This document shows positions 36,030 through 44,126 of a stretch of 45,366 nt of DNA, piece after piece. The notes beneath the pieces were generated by a model. It saw only the letters and a list, made by a program, of their open reading frames with translations, was not told the DNA's origin and did not search any database. A program made the translations under genes and the position numbers. The stretch comes from Blastocatellia bacterium. Its GTDB lineage: Bacteria > Acidobacteriota > Blastocatellia > UBA7656. The stretch is taken from assembly GCA_035275065.1 (NCBI GenBank), contig DATENM010000083.1, forward strand, positions 1-45,366, read 5' to 3'. Position 1 is the first letter of the stretch, and the number at the start of each line of letters is the position of its first letter.

Positions 36030-36635
36030 ATGAGCTCAGAAGCGGTCGGCGCGAGCGCCGGGAAAGTGAAGTACCTGATCATCACGGCGCTCGTGATGGC
36101 GCTCGATCAATTCACCAAGTATGTCGTCTCGACGCGCATGCAGGAAGGCGACGAGATCGACGTGATCCGCAATTTCTTCGCCATCAGCTACACGAAGAAT
36201 CCCGGCATCGCTTTCGGCATGCTCAACAGCGGCAACCTGCGCTGGCTATTCGTCGCCATCTCGGTGGTCGCCGTGCTGGTCGTGCTGGCTTACATGATGC
36301 GCACGGCGGCGGCCAACCGGCTATTGCTGTGGTCGCTGGCGCTGCTGGCGGCGGGCATTTGCGGCAACCTGATTGACCGCGTGCGCATTGGCCGGGTGAT
36401 CGATTTCTTCCTGGTGCATTACCGAGAGCATCAGTTCCCCGTCTTCAACGTCGCCGACACGGCTATCAGCATCGGCGCGGCGTTGATGGCCATCGAGTTG
36501 TTCATCACTCCGCAGGCCGAGCGCGCAACCGCCGCGCCTGATGGCGAGGAGGCAGGAGGCAGGAGGCAGGAGGCAGAAGTCGGCGACGCCACGCCGCTCG
36601 CGAGCAACCCGAACGATGCATCGTCAGGCGATTGA
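36030..36635 (+). CDS. lspA: Signal peptidase II, prolipoprotein-specific (201 aa)
   Basis: Cleaves the signal peptide of lipidated prolipoproteins in the inner membrane. The family blocks are present: DQFTKYVV at 26-33, NPGIAFGML at 57-65, CGNLIDRVRIGRVIDFF at 111-127 and FPVFNVADTAISIG at 136-149. The catalytic aspartates are D116 and D143. Four membrane helices are expected. The ATG at 36030 is preceded by GAGG with 7-base spacing; a TTG one codon earlier is less likely. Residues 161-201 are a hydrophilic tail beyond the usual length, and residues 172-185 are encoded by a GGCAGGA-type heptad array. The tail is probably recruited non-coding repeat and should not affect catalysis. Confidence 0.96.
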   Translation: MSSEAVGASAGKVKYLIITALVMALDQFTKYVVSTRMQEGDEIDVIRNFFAISYTKNPGIAFGMLNSGNLRWLFVAISVVAVLVVLAYMMRTAAANRLLLWSLALLAAGICGNLIDRVRIGRVIDFFLVHYREHQFPVFNVADTAISIGAALMAIELFITPQAERATAAPDGEEAGGRRQEAEVGDATPLASNPNDASSGD

Positions 36636-36687
36636 GCTTCGAGCGCCGACTGCATCCTGCTTCCTGCCTCCTGCCTCCTAAAGGCAG
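36545..36687. repeat. Inverted heptad arrays, GGCAGGA type, left arm in lspA
   Basis: Left arm 36545-36578 lies inside the lspA tail; right arm 36650-36687 (CTGCTTC and CTGCCTC units) lies between lspA and lgt and ends 5 bases before the lgt ATG. Confidence 0.9.
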
Positions 36688-36692
36688 TACCT

Positions 36693-37514
36693 ATGTTTCC
36701 AGAGCTTTTCAGAATCCCCGGGCTGGGCATCCCGCTGGCGACCTATGGCGTGTTGCTGGCCATCGGCTTCATCCTGGCGCTGTGGCTGACGGCGCGGCTG
36801 GCGGCGCGCGACGGCCTGCCCAAGCAGCGCATTTACGATCTTGGGTTGTACGTGCTGGCGGCCTCGCTGGTCGGCTCGAAGGCCCTGATGGTCGTCACCG
36901 AGTGGAATGATTATGGCGGCGATTGGCGGCGCATGCTGTCGCTCGATTTCTTACGGTCGGGCGGCGTCTTCTATGGCGGGTTGCTGGCGGCGGTGCTGGC
37001 GAGCGTCTTGCTGATGCGCTGGTGGCATCTGCCGTGGCCGAAGACCTCGGATGCCTTTGCGCCGGGCATTGCCTTAGGTCATGCCATCGGGCGGCTCGGC
37101 TGTTTTTCCGCCGGCTGCTGCTGGGGCAAGCCGACGACTTCGTGGATCGGCGTCCACTTCACCGAGAAAGCGAGCGAGCTGACCGGCGTGCCGATTGATG
37201 CGGCGCTGGTGCCGACGCAGTTGATCGAAGCTATTGCGAACCTGATGATCTTCGGCTTCCTGTTGTGGCTGACGAAGCGGCGCAAATTCGAAGGCCAGAT
37301 CATCTACGCCTACCTCATGATTTACGCGGTGGTGCGCTTCACCATCGAGTTCTGGCGCGACGACCCGCGCGGCTCGCTGCTGGGCATCTCGACCTCGCAG
37401 TTCATCTCCATTCTGATGTTCGCCTTTGGGCTGGTAATGACGCTCGTTGCCCGCAAGCGCCACGCCGCCAAAGACGCGGCGCGGCGCCAGGGCGTCGCCG
37501 CACAGGTTTCTTGA
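36693..37514 (+). CDS. lgt: Prolipoprotein diacylglyceryl transferase (273 aa)
   Basis: Transfers diacylglycerol from phosphatidylglycerol to the lipobox cysteine, the step just before LspA. Signature: HAIGRLGCFSAGCCWGKPT at 130-148, matching the Lgt H-G-R-x-G-C-F-x-x-G-C-C pattern apart from the Ala in second position. Further motifs are ATYGVLLAIGFILALW, GGVFYGGLLAAV and the late RFTIEFWRDDPRG. About seven membrane helices are expected and the length is typical. The ribosome binding site is poor (AAAGGCAG, 7 bases before the ATG) because the heptad arm ends directly upstream. The stop codon overlaps the first base pair of the next array. Confidence 0.96.
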   Translation: MFPELFRIPGLGIPLATYGVLLAIGFILALWLTARLAARDGLPKQRIYDLGLYVLAASLVGSKALMVVTEWNDYGGDWRRMLSLDFLRSGGVFYGGLLAAVLASVLLMRWWHLPWPKTSDAFAPGIALGHAIGRLGCFSAGCCWGKPTTSWIGVHFTEKASELTGVPIDAALVPTQLIEAIANLMIFGFLLWLTKRRKFEGQIIYAYLMIYAVVRFTIEFWRDDPRGSLLGISTSQFISILMFAFGLVMTLVARKRHAAKDAARRQGVAAQVS

Positions 37515-37598
37515 GGAAGCAGGAGGCAGGCAGCAGGAAGCAGTCAAAGAATGACGCGCCTCCTGCCTCCTGCCTCCTGCCTCCTGCCTCCTGCTTAA
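37513..37598. repeat. Inverted heptad arrays, GGCAGGA type, between lgt and rluD
   Basis: Left arm 37513-37543 begins within the lgt stop codon. Right arm from 37558 has six CTGCCTC-type units and runs into the rluD GTG. The spacer is 14 bases. The left arm contains AGGAGG, like a ribosome binding site; the right arm is its complement CCTCCT. Confidence 0.92.
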
Positions 37599-38549
37599 GT
37601 GTCGAACGAACTGCAACTCCTAACGGTTGATCCTGACGCGGCAGGCGCGCGGCTCGATGCGTTTGTTGCCGGCCAACTGCGCGACATCAGCCGCACGCGC
37701 ATTCAACGCGCCATCGAAGACGGGGACGTGCTGGTCAACGAGCGCGCCGCGAAATCGAGCTACCGCGTGCGCGCCGGCGACCATATCGAAATTGATCTGC
37801 CCGAACCGCCGCCCGTCGAGCTGCCGCCCGAAGCCATCCCGCTCAACATCGTTTATGAAGACGACGATTTGATCGTCGTAGACAAGCCCGCGGGCCTTGT
37901 CGTGCATCCCGGCGCCGGCCAGGAATCGGGCACGCTGGCCAATGCGCTGGTCTATCATTTCAACGAGCTGTCGGGAACCGCCGGGCGCATACGACCCGGC
38001 ATCGTCCATCGCATCGATAAAGAGACTTCGGGGCTGCTGGCGGTCGCCAAGAACGACATCACGCACGAAAAACTGTCCGAGCAGTTTCGCAACCGCGAGG
38101 TCTTCAAGCTCTACGTCGCGCTCGCCTACGGTCGCGTTTCCGAGTCGCGTGGCGAGATCGAAGCGCGCATGGGGCGCAGCCCGCATCACCGTACGCGCAT
38201 GGCCGTGCTGCGCGGCGGCGCCGGGCGCGCCGCGCATACCATCTTTGAAGTCGCCGAGCGTTATCCCGAATTCACCCTGTTGCGCGTGCAGATCAAGACC
38301 GGGCGGACGCACCAGATTCGCGTTCACCTGGCGCACATCGGCCACCCGGTCGTCGGCGATGCTTTGTACGGCGGCGGGCGCGATAACATGGTGCGCGATG
38401 CGGCGATGAAGCGCGAGGCTCGCAGCCTCGGTCGCCAATTTCTGCACTCGGCGCAGCTCGCGTTCATGCACCCGCGCACAGGCGAGCGCATGGAATTTTC
38501 GACGCCGCTGCCGCCGGAGCTGCGGCACTTCCTGGCCTTGCTCGGCTGA
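37599..38549 (+). CDS. Large-subunit pseudouridine synthase, RluD/RluA family (316 aa)
   Basis: Converts uridine to pseudouridine in 23S rRNA (positions 1911, 1915 and 1917 if it is a true RluD). An S4 RNA-binding domain occupies about 15-75 (ARLDAFVAGQL, SRTRIQRAIEDGDVLVN). The catalytic domain follows, with VDKPAGLVVHPG and HRIDKETSGLLAVAKN, catalytic Asp D140, and the late GRTHQIRVHLAHIGHPVVGD. The length is typical. The start is a GTG with no Shine-Dalgarno; the preceding 40 bases are the pyrimidine-rich heptad arm. The family is certain, but the exact target is inferred from the S4 domain and size. Confidence 0.93.
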   Translation: MSNELQLLTVDPDAAGARLDAFVAGQLRDISRTRIQRAIEDGDVLVNERAAKSSYRVRAGDHIEIDLPEPPPVELPPEAIPLNIVYEDDDLIVVDKPAGLVVHPGAGQESGTLANALVYHFNELSGTAGRIRPGIVHRIDKETSGLLAVAKNDITHEKLSEQFRNREVFKLYVALAYGRVSESRGEIEARMGRSPHHRTRMAVLRGGAGRAAHTIFEVAERYPEFTLLRVQIKTGRTHQIRVHLAHIGHPVVGDALYGGGRDNMVRDAAMKREARSLGRQFLHSAQLAFMHPRTGERMEFSTPLPPELRHFLALLG

Positions 38550-38578
38550 TCGCGGTTGCCGCCTCTTGTTGTTATTGC

Positions 38579-38608
38579 TGGACACTGCTTCGCGGCGGCC
38601 TCTATAAT
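38579..38608 (+). promoter_or_regulatory. Sigma70-like promoter for the VWA gene cluster
   Basis: TGGACA at 38579-38584 and a perfect TATAAT at 38603-38608, 18-base spacing, about 70 bases before the first VWA gene start. It is the best promoter match I found in the window. Confidence 0.65.
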
Positions 38609-38677
38609 TTTGATTTAGCAAAGCATCGTGATTTTGCATCCCGTGCATCAGACCTGTATGTCGGAGGTTCCCCGTTC

Positions 38678-39643
38678 GTGATGAGACGTTCATCCGTAAT
38701 CATTACCTGTGCTGTCGCTATTGCGCTGTTCGCGAGCGCGTTGACGTTTGCGCAAAAGCCTGCCGACAAGCCCCAGCAAAAGAAACCGCAGCCGCCGGCT
38801 CAGGACGATCAGACCACCAAGGTCGGCGTTTATGAAGTCCGCCTGCCGGTCAGCGTCAAGGCCAAAGGCAAATTCGTCGCCGGCCTGACCGAGCGGAACT
38901 TTGAAGTCTACGAAGACGGCAAGCGGCAAAAGATCGAAACTTTCATTGCGCCGAGCAAGCTGCCGCTCAACATCGCCGTGCTGATGGACACCAGCAACAG
39001 CGTCAAGCTCAAGCTGCCGTTCGAGAAAGACGCCGCCGAAGATTTTGTCTCGACGGTCACGACTTATCGCCGCAAGGATCAAGTCTCGTTCACGACCTTT
39101 GATTCCGACGTCGAGCTGCACCAGGACTTCACAGACAATCAGGAGCTGCTGATCAAGGCGATTCGCAAGGTCAAGGCCGGCGGCTACACCCGCATCTATG
39201 ATGCCGTTTACCGCATCATTGAAGAGAAGCTGGCGAATCTGCTTGGTGACGCGCGGCGCATCATCGTCGTGCTGTCGGACGGCGAAGACACCGCAAGCGA
39301 GCATTCGCTCCGCGACGCCATCGAGATGGCGCAACGCTACGACGTGACCATCTTCGGCATCAGCACCAAGAACTTTAAAGGCACGGGGTCGGGGCTGGTC
39401 GAAACCTCGGATGATAAAGAGCTGCGCCGCCTGTGTGAGGCCACCGGCGGGCAAATCTTTCTGCCGTCAGAGAAGATCGATTTGTTCAAAGCTTTCACAC
39501 AGGTTGCGCAGGACCTGCGACAGGAATACGTCATCTATTACCGCCCGACTGTTCAGGAGAAGATTGCCAAGCGGCGCGAGATCAGGCTCAAGCTCGTCAG
39601 CGCCGACGGCCACCTGTCGTACAAAGAAGGGTACACGTATTAA
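38678..39643 (+). CDS. Secreted VWFA-related protein (Acidobacterial type), 321 aa
   Basis: Signal peptide at about 5-26 (ending ALTFAQ), a short Lys/Pro/Gln linker, a 40-residue lead domain with NFEVYEDGKRQKIETF, then a von Willebrand factor A domain at about 96-300. The MIDAS metal site is intact: DTSNS at 104-108, a Thr in GGYTRIYDAVY, and the Asp of LSDGEDTAS. The C-terminal YVIYYRPT plus a short beta tail is typical of this acidobacterial family; molecular function is unknown but protein-protein or matrix contacts are likely. The GTG at 38678 and the ATG at 38681 share the same GGAGG. It is the first of three paralogues. Confidence 0.88.
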   Translation: MMRRSSVIITCAVAIALFASALTFAQKPADKPQQKKPQPPAQDDQTTKVGVYEVRLPVSVKAKGKFVAGLTERNFEVYEDGKRQKIETFIAPSKLPLNIAVLMDTSNSVKLKLPFEKDAAEDFVSTVTTYRRKDQVSFTTFDSDVELHQDFTDNQELLIKAIRKVKAGGYTRIYDAVYRIIEEKLANLLGDARRIIVVLSDGEDTASEHSLRDAIEMAQRYDVTIFGISTKNFKGTGSGLVETSDDKELRRLCEATGGQIFLPSEKIDLFKAFTQVAQDLRQEYVIYYRPTVQEKIAKRREIRLKLVSADGHLSYKEGYTY

Positions 39644-39742
39644 AGTGATGAGTGGCGAGTGGTGAGTGATGAGTGGGAAGACGACGCGCTGCATGTCGCG
39701 CGCGCTTCACTCATCACTTTCGACTCATCACTCATCACTCGG
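39644..39742. repeat. Inverted heptad arrays, GTGATGA type
   Basis: Left arm 39644-39680 (AGTGATG and AGTGGCG units) starts directly after the first VWA gene's TAA. Right arm about 39706-39740 has complementary TCATCAC units and ends directly at the GGAGGG ribosome binding site of the second VWA gene. Confidence 0.9.
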
Positions 39743-39748
39743 AGGGTC

Positions 39749-40801
39749 ATGTTCTTACGCACCGTCGCCTTGATCGCTATCGTTGCCCTGCTTGCCGCAA
39801 CCGCGGCGGCGCAGAAGCCTGCGCCGCGCCCGACCGCTGAGCAGAAGTCGAAGCCGCCCGCGCCGCAGCCGAAAGATAAAGATGACGATATTCCCGGCAG
39901 CGACGAGGCGGTGCGGCTCGGCACTGACCTGGTCAACCTGACCTTCAGCGCCGTTGATCGCAACAACCGCATTATCGGCGACATCCGTCAGGAAGAGGTC
40001 ACGGTACTCGAAGATGGGCGACCGCAACAGCTCTTCGCCTTCAAGCGCGAAACGACGCTGCCCATCAACATCGCCATCCTGATGGACCTGTCGGGCAGCC
40101 AGGAATACACCTTCCCGCAGGAGAAGTCGGCGGCGGGCGAGTTCCTGCGCTCGATCCTGCGTCCGGGCAAAGACTCGGCGGCGATCCTGACCTTTCAAGA
40201 CGACGTCGATCTGGTTCAGGGATTGACCTCGCGCGTCGAAACGCTCAACCGGGCGTTTGACGAGATTCAATACGCCCGCCGCTTCGGCGCGGCTTCCAGC
40301 CGCCGGCAAGCGACGGCGCTTTACGATGCCGTCTACATTACCGCCGACGAAGTCCTGGCGCGCGATCCGGCGCGCGGCACGGCTGCCGACGACCAGATCA
40401 CCCGGCGCGCGGTGATCTTGTTGACCGATGGCGTAGACAACGCCAGCAGCCGCAAACTCGAAGAAGCCATTGACCGCGCCTGGCGTGCCGGCGTCGTGCT
40501 TTATGCCATCGGCATCGGCGACCGCTTTCGCTTCGAGGGCGTGCGCGAAGACATCTTGCGCCGGCTGTCGGAAGAGACCGGCGGGCGCGCTTACTTTCCC
40601 CGCGGGCCGGACGAATTGCTCGACAATTTTCGGCAGATCGAGGGCGAATTGCGCAGCCAGTACCTGCTCGCTTATTCGCCGTCGAACGGCGCCAAAGACG
40701 GGCGCTTCCGGCGCATCGAAGTGCGCTTGACCAATCGGCCAGACGTGCGCGTTATTCACCGCCGCGGTTATTATGCGGCCACGGAAGAAGTCAAGAAATG
40801 A
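39749..40801 (+). CDS. Secreted VWFA-related protein (Acidobacterial type), 350 aa
   Basis: Second paralogue. GGAGGG lies 2-3 bases from the ATG region at 39749; the frame is open 30 codons earlier, but that part is translated repeat array and is rejected. Signal peptide at 1-21 (ALIAIVALLAATAAAQ). Lead domain with LGTDLVNLTFSAVDRNN and EVTVLEDGRPQQLFAF. VWA domain with MIDAS DLSGS at 113-117 and LTDGVDNASS. C-terminus with LRSQYLLAYSPSNGAKDG and a final HRRGYYA motif. The lead domain is closest to that of the third copy. Its stop overlaps the start of the next gene by 4 bases (ATGA), implying coupled translation. Confidence 0.9.
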   Translation: MFLRTVALIAIVALLAATAAAQKPAPRPTAEQKSKPPAPQPKDKDDDIPGSDEAVRLGTDLVNLTFSAVDRNNRIIGDIRQEEVTVLEDGRPQQLFAFKRETTLPINIAILMDLSGSQEYTFPQEKSAAGEFLRSILRPGKDSAAILTFQDDVDLVQGLTSRVETLNRAFDEIQYARRFGAASSRRQATALYDAVYITADEVLARDPARGTAADDQITRRAVILLTDGVDNASSRKLEEAIDRAWRAGVVLYAIGIGDRFRFEGVREDILRRLSEETGGRAYFPRGPDELLDNFRQIEGELRSQYLLAYSPSNGAKDGRFRRIEVRLTNRPDVRVIHRRGYYAATEEVKK

Positions 40802-41838
40802 AATATAAAGCTGTACCCATCATTATGCTCGTGGCGCTGGTCGCCGCGCTCGTCGTCCCCTCGTTCAGCCTCGCGCAGGACAACAAGACGAAGCCCGAGC
40901 AGCGCAAGAAAGGCCAGAAGTCGCCCGAAGACGAAGGCGCGCAGGACGACACGCCGATCAAGATCGGCACACAACTGGTCACCGTGCCCTTTAACATCAC
41001 CGATAAGACGAACCGGTATATCAACGACCTCAAGCAAGACGACCTTGAAGTCCTCGAAGACAACAAGCCGCAGCAGATCTTTTCCTTCGAGCGGCAGACC
41101 GATCTGGCCATCACCATCGCCATGCTGATCGACATCTCGGGCAGCGAGGAATACACGCTGCCGATGGAGAAGGCGGCCGGCGCGCGTTTCTTTCAGCGCG
41201 TCTTGCGCCCGCGCAAAGACCTCGGCGCGGTCATCACCTTTGAGGGCGAAGCCGAGCTGGTGCAGAACCTGACATCCGACCCGGCGAAGCTGCAACGCGC
41301 GCTCGACGAGGTGCGCATCGCGCTGCCGGGCGCTTCGGGTCGCGTCGGCGGCACGCCGCCCATCAATGGCGGCTCGCGCGCCGGCTCGACGGCCATCTGG
41401 GACGCCGTCTATTCGGTGTCGAACGACCTGCTCAAGCGCGAGGCGGGTCGCCGCGTCATCATCCTGATCACCGACGGCGAAGACACCTCAAGCACGATCA
41501 AGATGCGCGAGGCCATCGAGCGGACGTGGCGCAATGAAGTCATTGTTTACTGCATAGGCATCGGCGACCCGGCCTTTGGAGTCGATTCGGGGGTGCTCAA
41601 GAAGATGTCCCAGGAGACCGGCGGGCGGGCTTTCTTCCCGCGCAGCGAGGGCGACCTGGACAAAGCCTTCACGCAGATTGACGAGGATTTGCGCTCGCAA
41701 TACGTGCTGGCTTATACGCCGTCGAACGGCGCGAAAGACGGCTCGTTCCGCACCATTCAATTGCGTGTCAAGAATCAGAAAGACCTGAACGTGCGCCACC
41801 GCCGCGGTTACTTCGCGCCGGGCGGCAAAGCCAGCTAG
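40798..41838 (+). CDS. Secreted VWFA-related protein (Acidobacterial type), 346 aa
   Basis: Third paralogue, coupled to the second by an ATGA overlap. Signal peptide at 5-26 (MLVALVAALVVPSFSLAQ). Lead domain with IGTQLVTVPFNITDKTN and DDLEVLEDNKPQQIFSF. MIDAS DISGS at 112-116 and ITDGEDTSST in the VWA domain. C-terminus with DLRSQYVLAYTPSNGAKDG and RHRRGYFAPG. The LVLAYTPSNGAKDG-like end is nearly shared with copy two, so these two look like a more recent duplication than copy one. A large perfect palindromic terminator follows at 41951-41994. Confidence 0.9.
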   Translation: MKYKAVPIIMLVALVAALVVPSFSLAQDNKTKPEQRKKGQKSPEDEGAQDDTPIKIGTQLVTVPFNITDKTNRYINDLKQDDLEVLEDNKPQQIFSFERQTDLAITIAMLIDISGSEEYTLPMEKAAGARFFQRVLRPRKDLGAVITFEGEAELVQNLTSDPAKLQRALDEVRIALPGASGRVGGTPPINGGSRAGSTAIWDAVYSVSNDLLKREAGRRVIILITDGEDTSSTIKMREAIERTWRNEVIVYCIGIGDPAFGVDSGVLKKMSQETGGRAFFPRSEGDLDKAFTQIDEDLRSQYVLAYTPSNGAKDGSFRTIQLRVKNQKDLNVRHRRGYFAPGGKAS

Positions 41839-41855
41839 AGCGCCAGTCAATCGGG

Positions 41856-41913
41856 TGTAGCGCAATCTGTTAGATTGCGCCACGCCTAGCGCAATCTGTT
41901 AGATTACGCTACA
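41856..41913. repeat. Palindromic repeat pair, GCGCAATCT-GTT-AGATTGCGC type
   Basis: Two head-to-tail copies (41856-41884 and 41886-41913). Each is a 9-base stem around GTT (one stem mismatched in copy two), and the ends TGTAGCG and CGCTACA are themselves inverted. The layout matches the palindrome at 18803-18860. Confidence 0.85.
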
Positions 41914-41950
41914 GGGCAAACGCAATCGAATTCCGCTCTATCCTGTGTGA

Positions 41951-41994
41951 AAACGAAAGCGCGGCTGAGCAATTGCTCAGCCGCGCTTTCGTTT
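41951..41994. terminator. Bidirectional terminator between VWA and Cys-rich genes
   Basis: A perfect 44-base palindrome: half AAACGAAAGCGCGGCTGAGC, centre AATT. It lies between convergent genes and ends in TTTCGTTT on both strands. Confidence 0.85.
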
Positions 41995-42010
41995 GGGCGA
42001 GAGGTGAAGC

Positions 42011-42523
42011 TTACTTCGCGGAAACCGTCATCTTGCAGCTCCCCGCCGCACAGCAGCCGCCCTTTGCCGCCTTGTCGTGCGAATGGCTGTGAACCTTAGC
42101 CGTCACCTTGTCGGCTTTGTCGCCGCTGGCGCAGCAACTCGCGCCTTCCTTGCAGCAGGCCGCCCCGGCTTTGCAGCAATCGGCCTTGGCGGTCGCCTGA
42201 TTCGCGCCCGCCTGATTGCACGTCGCCCCGTCTTTGCAGCAGGCGGCGCCTTCCTTGCAGCACGCCGCGCCCTCCGCGCAGCAAGCGGCGTGATCGGCAC
42301 AGCCCGCACCTTGCGCGCAGCAGGCGGCGCCTTCTTTGCAGCAGGCCGCGCCTTCGGCACAGCAGCTCTTATCCTCCATGCCGCACGCCGCGTGATCGGC
42401 GCAGCAGGCCGCCTTGGCGGTCACCTTTGCCTGGTCATTGACCGACTGTGCATCGGCTGTCGCGTAAGCGTAGCCGGTCAGCATCAAGGCAAGCGTTAGC
42501 ACCAGAGTCTTGATCGTTTTCAT
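42011..42523 (-). CDS. Secreted Cys-Cys repeat protein, putative metal binder (170 aa)
   Basis: Signal peptide at about 1-25 (TLVLTLALMLTGYAYATADA). The mature part is built from six- to eight-residue units ACCxEGA, ACCKEGA and SCCxxG, mostly with paired cysteines: 26 Cys in about 145 residues. Toward the end comes a His cluster (VHSHSHDKAAKGG) and GGCCAAGSCK. Such density of Cys pairs plus His suggests binding of soft metals (copper, zinc or similar), like a metallothionein exported to the envelope; this is inference. The start is the ATG at 42521-42523, 9 bases after GGAG; the ATG three codons earlier touches the GGAG and cannot be used well. Confidence 0.75.
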   Translation of the reverse strand: MKTIKTLVLTLALMLTGYAYATADAQSVNDQAKVTAKAACCADHAACGMEDKSCCAEGAACCKEGAACCAQGAGCADHAACCAEGAACCKEGAACCKDGATCNQAGANQATAKADCCKAGAACCKEGASCCASGDKADKVTAKVHSHSHDKAAKGGCCAAGSCKMTVSAK

Positions 42524-42614
42524 GTGTAACATCTCCTATCAAATTAGAAACTCAGGCCGCGCCGGCCAGAGCTTAGGCCGGCATTGATGGTTGGCGAAAC
42601 CGACGGGCGAGTTT

Positions 42615-43139
42615 CTAAATCAGGAAGACGCAGCAGCGCAGATAGGTGCTGCCTTTGTTGGCCGGCTGCGTGTCCGAGATGAATAGCGGCGTGTCAGTCG
42701 CAAAAGCGACCGGCAGCGATGGGGCGATGGCGACCAGCGCCAGTGCTTGACGCGGTGAAGATGAAGGAAAGATGGCAGGGCCGCTTGCGTGCGCGCCGAT
42801 TGGGCAGCAATGCGCCGCAGCCGATGACGAACCTTCTTTGATAGCCGCGCGCCGATTGCTCTCCGCGGGCTCGCAACAGCGGCGGCGTGTGGCGCACGCC
42901 TGCTGGCTGTGATGGGCCATCGCGGCGCTGCGTTCGTCGCAGCACCTTTTCGGCAGGTCGCTTGCGCAACACCACAAACAACCGACCCCGCCACTCCACA
43001 GCGCGAGCAGGATGATGGCTGTCGCGCTCATCCGCCGCGCCCATCCTGGGAAGGGAGATGAACTGAGAACGCGCCCCGCCTTGAGCCTCAATCCACGCAC
43101 CGATGTTGTTGCGTTGAGTCGCGTCATCTCGCCGTCCAT
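42615..43139 (-). CDS. Small Cys-rich membrane or secreted protein, unknown (174 aa)
   Basis: A basic N-terminus of about 37 residues precedes one hydrophobic segment (SATAIILLALWSGGVGCLWCC), then Cys pairs (KRCCDER, RRCCEPAE, AHCCPIG) and a second mildly hydrophobic segment (QALALVAIAPSLPVAFATD), ending LRCCVFLI. The distribution of CC pairs echoes its neighbour at 42011-42523, 91 bases downstream on the same strand, so they may work together in metal handling. The start is uncertain; the ATG at 43139 has GGAGC 17 bases upstream, and an ATG 36 codons later just before the helix is also possible. No family is recognised. Confidence 0.5.
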   Translation of the reverse strand: MDGEMTRLNATTSVRGLRLKAGRVLSSSPFPGWARRMSATAIILLALWSGGVGCLWCCASDLPKRCCDERSAAMAHHSQQACATRRRCCEPAESNRRAAIKEGSSSAAAHCCPIGAHASGPAIFPSSSPRQALALVAIAPSLPVAFATDTPLFISDTQPANKGSTYLRCCVFLI

Positions 43140-43199
43140 TCTAGCTCGATAGCTCCATCATAGTCACGCCTTTTTTGGTAGGCGATGACCGCCGTCACA

Positions 43200-44126
43200 T
43201 CAGCTTGTGACCGCCGTCACCTGGCGCTTGCCGATCACCGAAAGCAAGCGGCCCGCGCCATTTGCCGACGCGCGTCCTTCGCAGCGGTGCGAAAAGAATA
43301 ATTCGTTCTGATGCATCGTACAGTAATCGGCGACATAAATACTGTCTTCCGCGAAACCGCAGAAGAGCAACTGCTGGCGGTTGGCGGCGCGCACATCGAG
43401 GTGCGCCTTGCCGTCTTCTTTGAAGTTCACGAGCAGGCTCGGCCAGTAGCGGAACTCTGACTTGAAACGCTCGATGACATCTTCGCCGACTTCGTAACAT
43501 TGCTGACAGGCGACGGGGCCGAGCGCGGCGATGCAGTTGCGCGGGTTGACGCCATGTTGCAGCACCAGGTCGGCGACCGTGCGCTCGGTGATGCGCGCGG
43601 CGGTGCCGCGCCAGCCGGCGTGTATCGCCGCCATCACGCCCGCCCGGGCATCGCCGATCAGAACCGGCAGGCAGTCGGCAGTCTGAATGCCGAGCAGCAC
43701 GCCGCCGAGCCGCGTCATCAGCGCATCACATTCATTGGCAAAGCCTCGCGCTTGCTCCACCGATTTGATGAAGCAGCGGTCGCTCGAATGCGTCTGCCGC
43801 GCGGTGACGATGGGTGCGCCTTCGGCGCCGATGGCGCGCAGAAAGCGGCGGCGGTTTTCGGCGACGTTATCGGGCATGTCGCCTTTGAAGCTCGTCAGGT
43901 TCAGCGCGTCGCGCGGCAGCGGGCTTACGCCACCCAGCCGCGTGCTGAAGGCGTTGATAAAGCCCGCCTCTTCGAGCGGCTCGCACGTGACATAAGCCAG
44001 GCGCACAGGGCCGCCCGGCGTCTCCACATCGCGCTCGCGCAGGCTGAAGGCGTTCTCGACGGCTTCATCGAACGCCTCTTCTTCAAGTGATGGGTGCGGC
44101 GTCTGGTTAGCCAACGGGTCATTCAT
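43200..44126 (-). CDS. pgeF: Peptidoglycan editing factor PgeF, laccase-domain (DUF152) protein (308 aa)
   Basis: A cytoplasmic multicopper-oxidase-like (CNF1/YfiH) protein; YfiH/PgeF removes mis-incorporated L-Ser from peptidoglycan precursors. Visible family motifs in order: INAFSTRLGGVSPLP, ARQTHSSD (metal His), QTADCLPVLIGD (catalytic Cys) and AIHAGWRGTAARI (second His), then LGPVACQQCYEVGEDV and a late DYCTMHQNELFFSHR. I start at the ATG at 44124-44126; the frame opens 24 codons earlier at a GTG, but neither start has a clear ribosome binding site. It is divergent from serS, 130 bases away. Confidence 0.9.
   Translation of the reverse strand: MNDPLANQTPHPSLEEEAFDEAVENAFSLRERDVETPGGPVRLAYVTCEPLEEAGFINAFSTRLGGVSPLPRDALNLTSFKGDMPDNVAENRRRFLRAIGAEGAPIVTARQTHSSDRCFIKSVEQARGFANECDALMTRLGGVLLGIQTADCLPVLIGDARAGVMAAIHAGWRGTAARITERTVADLVLQHGVNPRNCIAALGPVACQQCYEVGEDVIERFKSEFRYWPSLLVNFKEDGKAHLDVRAANRQQLLFCGFAEDSIYVADYCTMHQNELFFSHRCEGRASANGAGRLLSVIGKRQVTAVTS

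Noticed and set aside
39659..39748. 30-codon extension of the second VWA protein
   Set aside because: It reads through the GTGATGA heptad arrays; GGAGGG and a signal peptide mark the start at 39749.
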